Source: Paenibacillus rhizovicinus
Lineage (GTDB): Bacteria > Bacillota > Bacilli > Paenibacillales > Paenibacillaceae
Direction of reading: 5' to 3'
NCBI RefSeq assembly: GCF_010365285.1
Contig: NZ_CP048286.1
Span: 6,250,001-6,314,000, forward strand
Length of the DNA stretch: 64,000 nucleotides
Shown: piece after piece, positions 50,003 to 58,797 of the stretch
Layout of the letters: the number at the start of each line of letters is the position of its first letter
Position numbering within the stretch: the first letter of the stretch is position 1
The notes under the pieces: model-generated
Seen by the model: the letters and a program-made list of their open reading frames with translations, nothing else
What the model was told of the DNA's origin: nothing
Databases searched by the model: none
Made by a program: the position numbers and the translations under genes

Positions 50003-50848
50003 TTGAAGAAGATAACTAAGTTTGCGGTGAGGTGCGCAGTCGCAGCAGCTGTGCTGGCCATGGCGCTCATCCATGTTCCGGAACAAATGAACAACGCTGA
50101 GGCAGTAGGGAAAGAAGCAGCCGAAATGAAAGGCCACCGCCAAGTGGCCATCGTCATCGACGACTTCGGCAACGGCATGACGGGCACGCCGGAAATGATG
50201 CAGCTTCCCGTGAAATTCACGACGGCGGTCATGCCATTCATGCCGACGACGAAGCAGGACGCGGAGCTTGCGCACAAGCTCGGCAACGATGTGATCGTGC
50301 ACATGCCGATGGAGCCGGTCAGGGGCAAGCCAGAGTGGCTCGGACCCGGGGCCATAATGACGTCGATGAGCGAAGCGGAGATCCGCAAGCGGGTGGAAGC
50401 CGCCATAGATGACGTTCCTTTCGCAGTCGGCATGAACAATCATATGGGCTCCAAAGTAACTGCCGACGAACGGGTCATGCGGGTCGTCCTGACCGTCGTG
50501 AAGGAAAGAGGCTTATTCTTCCTCGACAGCCGGACGACTTACAAGACGGTGCTGCCGAAGCTGACAGCCGAATTAGGCGTACCTCTCTTGTCGAACCAAG
50601 TGTTTCTCGATGACGTATATTCGACGAATCACATCGCCAAGCAAGTCGGCGTGATGCGCAAATATTTGGAAAATAACGAGAGCTGCGTCATTATCGGCCA
50701 TGTCGGGCCGCCCGGGAAAATGACGGCATCCGTGCTGAAGGATGCCATTCCGCGCATGCAGGCGGATACGCAGTTCGTGCGCTTGTCCGACATGCTCGTC
50801 CCGTCAGCGGAGCAGGATATAATTCCGCACCCCGGAGGCAATCGCTGA
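50003..50848 (+). CDS. Divergent polysaccharide deacetylase family protein
   Basis: An about 281-residue exported protein with an N-terminal signal (MKKITKFAVRCAVAAAVLAM). The deacetylase-like (YibQ/DUF610) core is clear: VAIVIDDFGNGMTGTPEMMQ, TTAVMPFMPTT, DVIVHMPMEPVRG, NNHMGSKVTADERVM and FFLDSRTTYKT. The metal-binding residues differ from classic NodB enzymes. Start TTG 50003 follows AGAAGGCGA by about 8 bases; GTG 49970 is possible. Its last 45 bases overlap the convergent amidase gene. It probably acts on cell wall or surface glycan. Confidence 0.88.
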   Translation: MKKITKFAVRCAVAAAVLAMALIHVPEQMNNAEAVGKEAAEMKGHRQVAIVIDDFGNGMTGTPEMMQLPVKFTTAVMPFMPTTKQDAELAHKLGNDVIVHMPMEPVRGKPEWLGPGAIMTSMSEAEIRKRVEAAIDDVPFAVGMNNHMGSKVTADERVMRVVLTVVKERGLFFLDSRTTYKTVLPKLTAELGVPLLSNQVFLDDVYSTNHIAKQVGVMRKYLENNESCVIIGHVGPPGKMTASVLKDAIPRMQADTQFVRLSDMLVPSAEQDIIPHPGGNR

Positions 50849-51598
50849 CGCGATTTCCGTCTGTTTCGCCGGATTCAGCAGCATGCGCCGGTCGCCTTCA
50901 TGGCTGATAAAGCCCATTTCCACGATGACGGCGGGCTGCTTCACGACATTGAGCAAGTAGAAGGGCTTCCCTACGCGGGGGAGCCCATGCGTGTTTTGCC
51001 GGCGGTTCAGCGTATCCTGAATGCAGAAGGCGAGCAGGGCGCTCTGGCCTTCGTTCTGATGCAGCACGAGCGGTCCGTATTCGGTGCGGTCCGGCGCCCA
51101 ATTGACATGGATGCTGACGAGGATTTGCGTTTCGATTTCCTTCGTCAGCTGGCTGCGCTGGGACAGATCGCGGCGATGCCGGGACGAAGACGGATTCCAG
51201 CGGTTGTCGTCGCTGAGCGCGTAATCGCCGTTACGGTTCAGGATCGCGCGTACGCCGTTGCTTTGCAGCAGCAAATACAATTTTTTGGCGACGGCTAAAT
51301 TAATATCCTTCTCCAATATTTCCTCGTAATGCGCGCCGCCGTCGATGCCTCCATGTCCCACGTCGATCAGCACCTGCGCGGATGGAAGCGCGCGGCTGTA
51401 ATTCGTCGGGAGCTGGCTGTCGAGCAACGATTGCTGCGACGAAGCGGACGGCTTCTCCGGTTGATCCGGCTGATCAGCTTGCCTGGCATAGGATGCATCC
51501 GGCGCAAAGCCGAGCATTCCGAGCATCAAGATTAACGCGCTTGCCGTTATGCAGAAGCGCAATGAACGATAATTGGTGCGGGATCCGCGCATTGTCAT
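50804..51598 (-). CDS. N-acetylmuramoyl-L-alanine amidase, CwlD-like
   Basis: About 264 residues of Amidase_3 type with a signal-anchor (FCITASALILMLGMLGF) and a Pro/Gln/Ser linker. Zinc and catalytic residues are visible: VLIDVGHGGIDGGAHYEEI, the Glu of ILEKDINLAVA, VSIHVNWAP and the final VIVEMGFISHEGD. It cleaves the amide between muramic acid and the stem peptide; CwlD-type enzymes shape spore cortex. Start ATG 51598 is 4 bases after GGAGG; ATG 51592 is at 10 bases and equally possible. It overlaps the deacetylase gene at the 3' end. Confidence 0.9.
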   Translation of the reverse strand: MTMRGSRTNYRSLRFCITASALILMLGMLGFAPDASYARQADQPDQPEKPSASSQQSLLDSQLPTNYSRALPSAQVLIDVGHGGIDGGAHYEEILEKDINLAVAKKLYLLLQSNGVRAILNRNGDYALSDDNRWNPSSSRHRRDLSQRSQLTKEIETQILVSIHVNWAPDRTEYGPLVLHQNEGQSALLAFCIQDTLNRRQNTHGLPRVGKPFYLLNVVKQPAVIVEMGFISHEGDRRMLLNPAKQTEIASAIASGVRNYILLR

Positions 51599-51739
51599 CC
51601 ATCCTCCATTTCCAAAATGATTAATCTTAGCGTGGCACAGACCAAGGGAACTCATTCATGTTTGAAAGAAATGAATAGCGGGGACACTGTTGAATAGAGA
51701 GCATGAATATCATTCATTGCGAAAAGGAGCGGATACAGG

Positions 51740-51973
51740 ATGGATAAACCCGAAGAATACATTAAGTTCGTCACAGGCAAAATGGTCGATTTTATCGAAA
51801 TGCCGCAGGAGCAGCGCAAAGAAAACCGCAAAAAAGCCAAAGCTGCCAGGGAGCCTTGGCTGATACGCTGGTTTGGGCTTGGCGGTTTCGCGATTACGCA
51901 GTGGATGCAGTCGCGCAATTCGTCTGCCGGCGAGGAATTAACGGAGTCGTCCATCATGAGCGAGAATATTTGA
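51740..51973 (+). CDS. yqzE: YqzE family small protein
   Basis: A 77-residue protein that matches B. subtilis YqzE in layout: MDKPEEYIKFVTGKMVDFIE, RKENRKKAKAAREPW, then RWFGLGGFAITQWM. It is basic in the middle with one short hydrophobic segment. In B. subtilis yqzE lies beside the comG competence genes; here no com genes are present. The function is unknown. AAAGGAGC precedes the ATG by 9 bases. Confidence 0.85.
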   Translation: MDKPEEYIKFVTGKMVDFIEMPQEQRKENRKKAKAAREPWLIRWFGLGGFAITQWMQSRNSSAGEELTESSIMSENI

Positions 51974-51983
51974 CGGCGGGCGA

Positions 51984-52904
51984 TCAGCGGTAGAAATTGC
52001 CTTCCCCGCTCAGGGATTCCAACTGGATATAGCGCGTTCCCGGGAAAAATTGGTCGAAAGCGACGAACAAGCGGCCGCCATTCCAACGGTGGTAGCCGAT
52101 TGCGGGAAGGACGTACAGCACCGTGGATTTGAACAGCTCCGCCGTATAGCGGATCTGGCTGCGCTTGTCCAGCATGCCGGAAAGTCCTTTTACCTGCTCC
52201 GCGGAAAGCGGGGCGTTCGTCAGCCATGGCATTCGTTCGAACGGATCGAAGACTTGGTTCGTTTTGGCGGCGGCTAGCACGCTCGGTTCGGGCATGAGAG
52301 ATGATTGGCCTGCGGATAATATGCTGGCTTCATCGGCTCTTGATTTGGTTTGCGCCAGCCAATCCTTATCGGAAATGGGCAGCGCTTCGCCTGTCCACGG
52401 ATCCAAATAATAAGTTTCTCCGTTTGCTGCCTTCCATCGCCAGGCGGCCAGCATGGGAGAAAGATAGAGCCGTTCCAAGTGGAGCGGCTTTTTGGCGATT
52501 TCGCCGTATCCTTCGATTAAGCCTTGCCGAATCAGCGCATTGTACATCGTATTGGGATCGAAGGCGGGATGGCCGCTTACGCCGTATTCGCCAAGCTGAT
52601 AGCCTCCCTCTGTCGTTGCATTGACGATCATGTATCCCGCGGGCTTCCCGGAGACGGCGAACGTAACCAGCCAGCTGTGGGTTCCGGGTCCAAGCGGAAG
52701 GACGGTCGACGAGGCGGTCTTCCACGCCTTGAAGGTGGGCTGCATCGACAATTGATTGGTCCATGCGTGAATATGCTGCTGCAGCGAAGAGTCGGCGCTT
52801 GGAACGGCAGCCGCGGACGGCACCGCGGCAGAAGCGGCCTGGACGGGTACGCTCATAAGCAGCAGCATTGACAATGCGGCAGCAATCGCGGTCCATTTTC
52901 TCAT
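51984..52904 (-). CDS. Secreted protein of unknown function
   Basis: An about 306-residue exported protein with a clear signal peptide (MRKWTAIAAALSMLLLMSVP ending ...AAASA) and a globular remainder rich in Trp and Tyr (WLVTFAVSGKPAGYMIVNAT, YYLDPWTGEALPISDKDWLA, YHRWNGGRLFVAFDQFFPG). ATG 52904 has AGGTGA 8 bases upstream; the GTG/ATG at 52916 also fits. I recognise no domain. The pattern of PepSY- or YcdB-like strands (GKPAGYMIVN) is suggestive only. Confidence 0.75.
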   Translation of the reverse strand: MRKWTAIAAALSMLLLMSVPVQAASAAVPSAAAVPSADSSLQQHIHAWTNQLSMQPTFKAWKTASSTVLPLGPGTHSWLVTFAVSGKPAGYMIVNATTEGGYQLGEYGVSGHPAFDPNTMYNALIRQGLIEGYGEIAKKPLHLERLYLSPMLAAWRWKAANGETYYLDPWTGEALPISDKDWLAQTKSRADEASILSAGQSSLMPEPSVLAAAKTNQVFDPFERMPWLTNAPLSAEQVKGLSGMLDKRSQIRYTAELFKSTVLYVLPAIGYHRWNGGRLFVAFDQFFPGTRYIQLESLSGEGNFYR

Positions 52905-53096
52905 AAACGGCATCACCTGCTGTTTCTGTAGAATGGTTGACGGAAGGACTGACAGTACCTGACAACGTCATTGTAGCGCAACATGGGCGGGGAAGTTGTT
53001 GGTTCCTGTCAAGGGAAGCGGACAAGCCTTGTTCTAATTTTGCCGGAATTAGGGGGCGCAGATGCGCCGTGCGTCCCAATTCTTGTCGCAATAGCG

Positions 53097-54050
53097 CTAA
53101 CCGATGCCCTGCAAATAAAAAATGCCGCAGTTAATGGCTGAAACGCTTACACGCGGCTCGCACTGCCAGCGGATTTCTTCCTGCCTGCGCTCGTATTGCT
53201 CCGTTATCGGTCCGCGCTGCTCCTCGTCGGCGCCTTCGATGAGCGGCTCGTAATAATGCCGAATCGTTGACAGCTCTTCCTCGAGCCTCTTCGCGGCGGC
53301 GTCCGCCCAGCTGTAATCGTAGGTGCGCAGCTTGCGTTCCAGCGTTCCTTCGGCGATGGAAGCCGCCTTGTTCAAGGTGATCGCATTCTTCGCGGTGTGC
53401 ACGTTCGGCGGCAGCTTAGGGGTCATCCGGTGTTGGAGCAGCCGGTCGCTGAACTGCTCGAGACATTGCCCGGTCGCCAGCGAGATGCCGAAAGAATGAA
53501 TCTCTTCCCGCTTCATGTCACATTGGAATTCTACTTTCATATTAACCCCGAGCCATGCGCTGTAAGCAGTGGAGTGCAGCGGATGGTTGGAACGCTTCTC
53601 CGGTTCTTGGAACAGGCAAAGGTAGCTGCCGCCCGCCTTAGCGGACTGGAAGAGCTGCTCCAGCCTGCGCGAACCGAAGTGCAATTCTTCCCTTGGCACG
53701 CGGACGTTCGTGTTCAAGGAGCTGTTCAAGTACCCGAACGAGCGGCCGAATACGGCTTCCGCCGTGTTGCCGGATGCGCTCGGCGCGGCTGCTGGCGGAG
53801 GAGGTGCTTTCTGGGCCGCCGCAGTCGCTTCGTCGTATTTGGCTTTGTCGGTGACGAGCAGCATGGACATCGTTTCGGGCTCGGCGCCGGTGCGGTCGAC
53901 GAAACTCCAATAATACGGACGGTTCGTCAAGTCGCGGTCGGCGCGGGGGGACAGCTTCACCTGAAAATGAGCCGGCGATTTCTCAAGAATCCGGCAATCC
54001 ATCGCTTCCAAGTACCGCTGGACAAACTTATGAATCTGGCGTTCGTTCAT
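53097..54050 (-). CDS. yqhG: YqhG family protein
   Basis: A 317-residue protein with the YqhG family opening MNERQIHKFVQRYLEAMDCR and LSPRADRDLTNRPYYWSFVD, and the GRSFGYLNSSLNTNVRVPRE segment, interrupted by an Ala/Pro-rich linker (about 78-95). Function is unknown. It overlaps the upstream helicase gene by ATGA. The same gene pair occurs in B. subtilis beside gcvT; gcvT is not here. Confidence 0.9.
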   Translation of the reverse strand: MNERQIHKFVQRYLEAMDCRILEKSPAHFQVKLSPRADRDLTNRPYYWSFVDRTGAEPETMSMLLVTDKAKYDEATAAAQKAPPPPAAAPSASGNTAEAVFGRSFGYLNSSLNTNVRVPREELHFGSRRLEQLFQSAKAGGSYLCLFQEPEKRSNHPLHSTAYSAWLGVNMKVEFQCDMKREEIHSFGISLATGQCLEQFSDRLLQHRMTPKLPPNVHTAKNAITLNKAASIAEGTLERKLRTYDYSWADAAAKRLEEELSTIRHYYEPLIEGADEEQRGPITEQYERRQEEIRWQCEPRVSVSAINCGIFYLQGIG

Positions 54051-55885
54051 GGTCTCACCTCGATCGTTTGTCCGACGGCGTTCAATACGGCATTAACGGC
54101 ACCGATATCGACGGGTTCTTCGAATTCCACTTCATCCCGGATGCGGCTGAGCGAATTGCCGAGCTCGTCGATGCCCTGCTTCAGCGCGTCCGGATTCGTG
54201 CCCGATTCCAGCATGAGGCGCGCAAGGCGCTGCTCCAGCGTCTCGTTCTTCTTCTCGAACCGTTCCAGAATATGGTCCAGTTCGCCGATGACGAGCTCGA
54301 ACAAATTGATTTTCTCATGCAGCAGGCTGACGATATGCTCTTCGATCGTACCGATGGTGCAGAGGTTGTAGATATGCACGTCGCTCGTTTGGCCGAGCCG
54401 GTGCACGCGCCCGATCCGCTGCTCGACGCGCATCGGGTTCCAAGGCAGGTCGAAGTTGATCATATGGTGGCAGAATTGCAGGTTGATGCCTTCGCCGCCG
54501 GCTTCCGTTGCGATCAGCACTTGGGCGCGGCCGCGGAAGAGGTCCATCATCCAGTCCTTCTTCCCGCGATTCATGCCGCCCCGGTAAGGTACGGCAACTA
54601 GATTATGCGAGCGGAAATATTGCAGCAGATACTCCTGCGTAGCGCGATATTCGGTGAAAATAATGACTTTGTCGTTCATCTCGCGGATAAGCTCCATCGC
54701 TTTCTCCGCCTTCGTATTGGCGTTAATGCCGCGGATGACTTCGACCAGCTGCCAAATCTTCGCGCGGATCGGCGAGTCTTCGGCCGTCTTCTTGAACATG
54801 TTCACCAAGGTGAGGAAGACGGCGTCGCGGCTGCTGCATACTTCCCGCTGCAGCGTCACGAGCGACAGCATGCTTGTCCAGTCGCCTTGTTCCTCGTTGT
54901 ACCGCTCCCGTACGAAATTGGTCACGGCGTCGTATAACGCTTGCTCTTCGCCGGAAAGCCGGAGCGGGATGTTCTTCACGACCCGTTTCGTGAAATGAAT
55001 GCCGCCATCGCCGCGGCGGTTGCGAATCATGACTTGCTGCAGCGCTTCCTGCAGCTGCTCTTCGTTCTTCGGCAGCCGCTTGTCCACGACGAAATTCGCC
55101 GCGAACTCGCTTTGCCCGCCTAGCTGGCCAGGTTTCAGCAGCGTAATGAGGTTGTAGAGCTCGTCCAAGTCGTTCTGAACCGGCGTCGCCGTCAAGAGCA
55201 GGCAATACTTCTTGCGCAATAGGTTGACGAACTGGTAGTTGGTCGTTTTCTTGTTCTTCAGCTTATGGGCCTCGTCGATGATCAGCAAATCATAATCCTG
55301 ACTAAGCAGCTTCTCGCGGTGCGGGTCGCGCTTCGCGGTATCGATGGAGGCGACGACGACGTCATAGCCCCAGGAATGCTCCTTCTTCTGGGCGAACGCG
55401 GAAATGCCGAATTTGGTGTTCAGCTCGCGCACCCACTGCAATACGAGGGAAGCCGGCACGAGAATGAGCGCGCGTTTCACGAGACCGCGGACCATGTATT
55501 CTTTCAGGACAAGTCCGGCTTCGATCGTCTTGCCGAGACCGACCTCGTCCGCAAGGATCGCCCGGCCGCTCATTTCGTGCAGTACTTTGCGCGCGGTGCT
55601 GATCTGATGGGGCATCGGTTCGAACGATGGCAGGCTGCGCAAACATTGCAGATCGTCGAAGCTGCCGATCAGCTTGGCGTGTTCCGCTTCTACGGCAAGC
55701 TGATGCATCGTCCAATCATCCCAGGGGCCGTTGCGGTCCACGCGGTCCTGCAGCTGCGTCAGCCATGTGCGGTCGAATTGCAGCTCGACGCTGGGATGCA
55801 GTTTGCGTTTGGCGGTCACGATGCTTGTATTGGTATCGGAAGGGAGCTGCTGTTCTCCTTTGACGGAATCTTTACTTGATTGCAT
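54047..55885 (-). CDS. yqhH: SNF2-family helicase/ATPase (YqhH, RapA-like)
   Basis: About 612 residues of an SWI2/SNF2 ATPase. Motifs in order: Q-like PMPHQISTARKV, Walker A ADEVGLGKTIEAG, LILVPASLVLQWVRE, DEAH in LLIIDEAHKLKN, TATPVQNDLDELYNL, then the second RecA domain with VIIFTEYRATQEYL, ATEAGGEGINLQFC and the arginine-finger motif QRIGRVHRLGQTSDV. The closest relatives act on RNA polymerase or nucleic acid as translocases. ATG 55885 follows AAAGGAG by 11 bases. It is co-translated with yqhG. Confidence 0.92.
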   Translation of the reverse strand: MQSSKDSVKGEQQLPSDTNTSIVTAKRKLHPSVELQFDRTWLTQLQDRVDRNGPWDDWTMHQLAVEAEHAKLIGSFDDLQCLRSLPSFEPMPHQISTARKVLHEMSGRAILADEVGLGKTIEAGLVLKEYMVRGLVKRALILVPASLVLQWVRELNTKFGISAFAQKKEHSWGYDVVVASIDTAKRDPHREKLLSQDYDLLIIDEAHKLKNKKTTNYQFVNLLRKKYCLLLTATPVQNDLDELYNLITLLKPGQLGGQSEFAANFVVDKRLPKNEEQLQEALQQVMIRNRRGDGGIHFTKRVVKNIPLRLSGEEQALYDAVTNFVRERYNEEQGDWTSMLSLVTLQREVCSSRDAVFLTLVNMFKKTAEDSPIRAKIWQLVEVIRGINANTKAEKAMELIREMNDKVIIFTEYRATQEYLLQYFRSHNLVAVPYRGGMNRGKKDWMMDLFRGRAQVLIATEAGGEGINLQFCHHMINFDLPWNPMRVEQRIGRVHRLGQTSDVHIYNLCTIGTIEEHIVSLLHEKINLFELVIGELDHILERFEKKNETLEQRLARLMLESGTNPDALKQGIDELGNSLSRIRDEVEFEEPVDIGAVNAVLNAVGQTIEVRP

Positions 55886-56158
55886 AGGGGGCGGAACTCC
55901 TTTCTTGTGAGATTCCGACATTCGTTTCTTCTTGACGGAAGCTGTATGCAATTAGTATGACCTTACTTGGCGGAATTCATAAGGCAGCGGTCGGCAGGCG
56001 ATCGGGGATGCACGGAAGAACTTGGGGCAGGAATATTCGTTCCATGCGCGAATAGAGAGGAGTGATGAAAGGATGAAGTGATAACAGCAGAAACATATGG
56101 CTTGGAGCGGGACGCGGGCAATGGAAGGGCGGCTATTAAGACGAGGAGCTGATGAGAT

Positions 56159-57043
56159 ATGTCCTGCAGGGACAAAGAAACGCGAACGTATAAGCAGCTG
56201 AGTCAAGGCGCCATTCAAGCGGATATCTATTATGAAGGAAGCGGTTCGCCGGTTATCGTGTATATACATGGCGGGGCGTTGATATTCGGAACGCGCGCCT
56301 GGCTGCCTGCGGAACAGATCGAACGTTATACGAGCGCCGGCTTCAGCGTCGTCAATATCGATTATCGCTTGGCTCCCGAAACGAAGCTGCAGGACATCGT
56401 TCAGGATATACAGGATGCGCTGGCGTGGGTTCGCACGACGGCGCTGCAGTGGTATGATTTTGACGTGGAACGCTTGGCCGTCATCGGGAGCTCGGCAGGC
56501 GGCTACTTGAGTCTGCTGTCGGGAACATGGACGAGCAAGCCGAAGGCGATCGTGTCCTTCTACGGATATGGCGATATTAAAGGCGATTGGTATACGAGGC
56601 CGAGCGCGTTTTATTGCAGCCGGCCGACCGTCAGCAGGGACGAAGCGTTCTCGCATACGGGCGATCGGGAATTGACGGACGGGCCGTTCGACCGGTTTCC
56701 GTTCTATCTGTACTGCCGGCAGCAAGGCACTTGGGTGCGGGAGGTGTCCGGAATGGATCCTTTGCTCCGGGGGCATGCGGTAAGCGCGTTCAATCCTGTG
56801 GAGCTTATTACGCCGGCCTATCCGCCTGCGCTGCTGCTTCATGGCGATCAAGATACGGACGTTCCCTGCGAACAATCGGTGCAGATGTACGAACGGCTAT
56901 TGGTAAAAGGAATTCCCGCTAAGCTGGTGACCATTGAGGGCGCGGAGCATGCGTTTGATAACCAGTTCGATCAGCCTGTCGTCCAGCAGGCTTTCGATGC
57001 CGTGATTGATTTTCTGAAGCTGCATTTGCAATCGGAAGCGTAG
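56159..57043 (+). CDS. Alpha/beta hydrolase (HSL/esterase type)
   Basis: A 294-residue cytosolic hydrolase. HGGALIFGTR is the oxyanion-hole HGG motif, GSSAGGYLSLL holds the nucleophilic Ser, GDQDTDVPCEQ the Asp and EGAEHAFDNQF the His, so the triad is complete and typical of hormone-sensitive-lipase-like esterases. The substrate is unknown. GAGGAG lies about 11 bases before the ATG. A polypurine region follows. Confidence 0.88.
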   Translation: MSCRDKETRTYKQLSQGAIQADIYYEGSGSPVIVYIHGGALIFGTRAWLPAEQIERYTSAGFSVVNIDYRLAPETKLQDIVQDIQDALAWVRTTALQWYDFDVERLAVIGSSAGGYLSLLSGTWTSKPKAIVSFYGYGDIKGDWYTRPSAFYCSRPTVSRDEAFSHTGDRELTDGPFDRFPFYLYCRQQGTWVREVSGMDPLLRGHAVSAFNPVELITPAYPPALLLHGDQDTDVPCEQSVQMYERLLVKGIPAKLVTIEGAEHAFDNQFDQPVVQQAFDAVIDFLKLHLQSEA

Positions 57044-57135
57044 AGGGTAGAAGATTAGACGAACTGAAGAGTAGAAGAATTGAAGAAAAGAAGAAACGAA
57101 GAATAGAAGATTAGCAGATTAGACGAATAACCATG
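57044..57135 (+). repeat. AG-rich degenerate repeat tract
   Basis: Between the hydrolase and the SDR gene lies about 90 bases almost entirely of A and G on the plus strand, built from variants of AGAAGATTAGACGA and GAAGAATAGAAG. No reading frame or hairpin is evident. Confidence 0.75.
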
Positions 57136-57148
57136 AGGAGAGAACGAG

Positions 57149-58027
57149 ATGACGAAGATTCTAGTAACCGGAGCTTCCGGCAACGGCGGACAGGCCGTCA
57201 GCCGAGCTTTGCTGCAAGCGGGATTTGAAGTTCGCATGGCGGATGTGTTTCCGGTGGCGGCCGCTGATTTAAGGGAAGCGGAGTTTATTCGCTGCGATAC
57301 TCGAACGGCCGCCGATGTTCGCCGTGCCGTTGAAGGGGTAGACGGCGTAGTCCACTTGGCGGCCTGGCATTGCGCGCACAATCCGCCGGTCAGCGACGAA
57401 ACGATCTTCGCGGTTAACGTGGACGGGACGTTTCAAGTATTGGAAGCCTGCAAGCAGGAAGGCGTCCAAGCGATTGTCTATGCGTCCTCAATGGCTTACG
57501 GATGGGGCTCCGTCTATGGCGTGACGAAGGTCATCGGAGAAGACCTGTGCCGGTCCTATCACGAGATGACGAATGCCTCGATCGCCATGCTCCGCTATCA
57601 TGAATTCATTCCGCGCCCGTACCTGGAGTTCGGGGAACGCTTGCTGCGCAACGGCGTCGATCGGCGCGACGTTGCTTCCGCGACCGTGGCGGCAATGCAG
57701 GGCGCGCTCGATAAACGGTTCGGCTTGTTTCGTACGATCGTGCATACGGATCACGGGATCCCGGACGAGGTCGTCCGCGATTTTCGCAACCAAGGACCGG
57801 CTTGGTGCGAAACGCAAGTGCCGGGCGCATGCCAGCTGATCGAGAAGTACCGGATCTCGCTGCCGAATCAAGTGGAGCAGCATGACCTCTCGGAAGCGGC
57901 GCAGCTGCTCGGATGGCGTCCGGCGGTTGGATTCGTGGAATTTCTGCGCGATTTGAAGGCGCGGGACGAGCAGGGCATGGACGTAGCGAACCTTGTGGTC
58001 CCTTCGGAATTGCCATCCGAACATTAA
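57149..58027 (+). CDS. NAD-dependent epimerase/dehydratase (extended SDR)
   Basis: A 292-residue SDR: ILVTGASGNGGQAV dinucleotide motif, HLAAW, YASSMAYGWG and the YxxxK pair in SVYGVTKVIGE. The catalytic Ser, Tyr and Lys are present. The substrate is probably a nucleotide sugar or other small sugar derivative. GAGGAGAG is 8 bases before the ATG. An acetyltransferase follows after 23 bases. Confidence 0.87.
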   Translation: MTKILVTGASGNGGQAVSRALLQAGFEVRMADVFPVAAADLREAEFIRCDTRTAADVRRAVEGVDGVVHLAAWHCAHNPPVSDETIFAVNVDGTFQVLEACKQEGVQAIVYASSMAYGWGSVYGVTKVIGEDLCRSYHEMTNASIAMLRYHEFIPRPYLEFGERLLRNGVDRRDVASATVAAMQGALDKRFGLFRTIVHTDHGIPDEVVRDFRNQGPAWCETQVPGACQLIEKYRISLPNQVEQHDLSEAAQLLGWRPAVGFVEFLRDLKARDEQGMDVANLVVPSELPSEH

Positions 58028-58050
58028 GCCGACGGGAGGGAGAAGCGAAC

Positions 58051-58575
58051 ATGGAGAAGCCGCTGGCGCTTGAATCGACGGATGCGGAGCTGATTCTCGC
58101 TTCGATCGAAGATCGGGAAACGTTGAAGAACCTGATGCAATTCTATGACTATGATTTCTCGGCATTCATTTCCATCGATGTGGAAGACAACGGGCTATAT
58201 TCCCCTTATGCTTATTTAGACGACTATTGGATCGACGCTGCGCACCGCTTCCCTTATCTCATCAAACGGGCTGGCCGCTATGCCGGCTTCGCGCTCGTAC
58301 GGCGGATCGAAACGGAAGATAGGCATTATTTCTCCATTGCGGAGTTTTTCATCATGAAGAAATACAGGAAGAACGCCATCGGCAGGCAGGTTGCGGTACG
58401 GCTGTTCGATCTGCACGAGGGAGATTGGGAAGTGTTCCAACTGGAGAGCAACAAGCCGGCGAGGATATTCTGGACGAAGGTCATCGGCGACTATTCGGGA
58501 GGCGCATTCACGGAACGTTTCGAAGAAGGCAAGTCCATCCAAGACTTCGTTAGCAGACGTCTTGCGGATGGATAG
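58051..58575 (+). CDS. GNAT-family acetyltransferase (COG5628-like)
   Basis: A 174-residue protein with N-terminal LMQFYDYDFSAFISIDVEDN, YAGFALVRRIE, IAEFFIMKKYRKNAIGRQVA as acetyl-CoA loop, and FQLESNKPARIFWTKVIGDY. This is the predicted acetyltransferase branch with the YDFS start. The start ATG 58051 has GGGAGGGAGAAG upstream; longer frames are rejected. The substrate is unknown. Confidence 0.85.
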   Translation: MEKPLALESTDAELILASIEDRETLKNLMQFYDYDFSAFISIDVEDNGLYSPYAYLDDYWIDAAHRFPYLIKRAGRYAGFALVRRIETEDRHYFSIAEFFIMKKYRKNAIGRQVAVRLFDLHEGDWEVFQLESNKPARIFWTKVIGDYSGGAFTERFEEGKSIQDFVSRRLADG

Positions 58576-58613
58576 AGCTTAGGACGGGTAAGGGACGGGA
58601 ACGGTCGGGATCA

Positions 58614-58639
58614 TTTTCATAGTCGCTTGGCTATGAAAA
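58614..58639. other. Perfect 9-bp hairpin upstream of the terminator
   Basis: TTTTCATAG, loop TCGCTTGG, CTATGAAAA. It has As after it and Ts before it, so its T-run would serve a minus-strand transcript; no such gene is visible. Confidence 0.4.
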
Positions 58640-58654
58640 AATCGATGTTTATAA

Positions 58655-58686
58655 GGCGCTCTCCGCTTGCGGAGGGCGTCTTTTTT
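58655..58686 (+). terminator. Terminator after the SDR-acetyltransferase operon
   Basis: GGCGCTCTCCGC (58655-58666) pairs with GCGGAGGGCGTC (58669-58680) around TT, then TTTTTT. Confidence 0.88.
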
Positions 58687-58713
58687 GATTTCGGCAAACA
58701 AATTTGGGAGCAG

Positions 58714-58767
58714 TTAACATGATCTTCATATCTTTCGTACATTCGCTTAATACTGGCATTCTATGAT
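58714..58767 (+). promoter_or_regulatory. Probable PHO box and -10 for alkaline phosphatase
   Basis: Four hexamers at exact 11-base steps: TTAACA (58714), TTCATA (58725), CGTACA (58736) and TTAATA (58747), matching the TTAACA-type PhoP direct repeat of Bacillus. A TATGAT -10 (58762-58767) follows by 9 bases, and no good -35 exists, as expected for PhoP-dependent promoters. Confidence 0.6.
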
Positions 58768-58797
58768 GCTAGTGAAAATAGATTAGGAGGCGTACAA

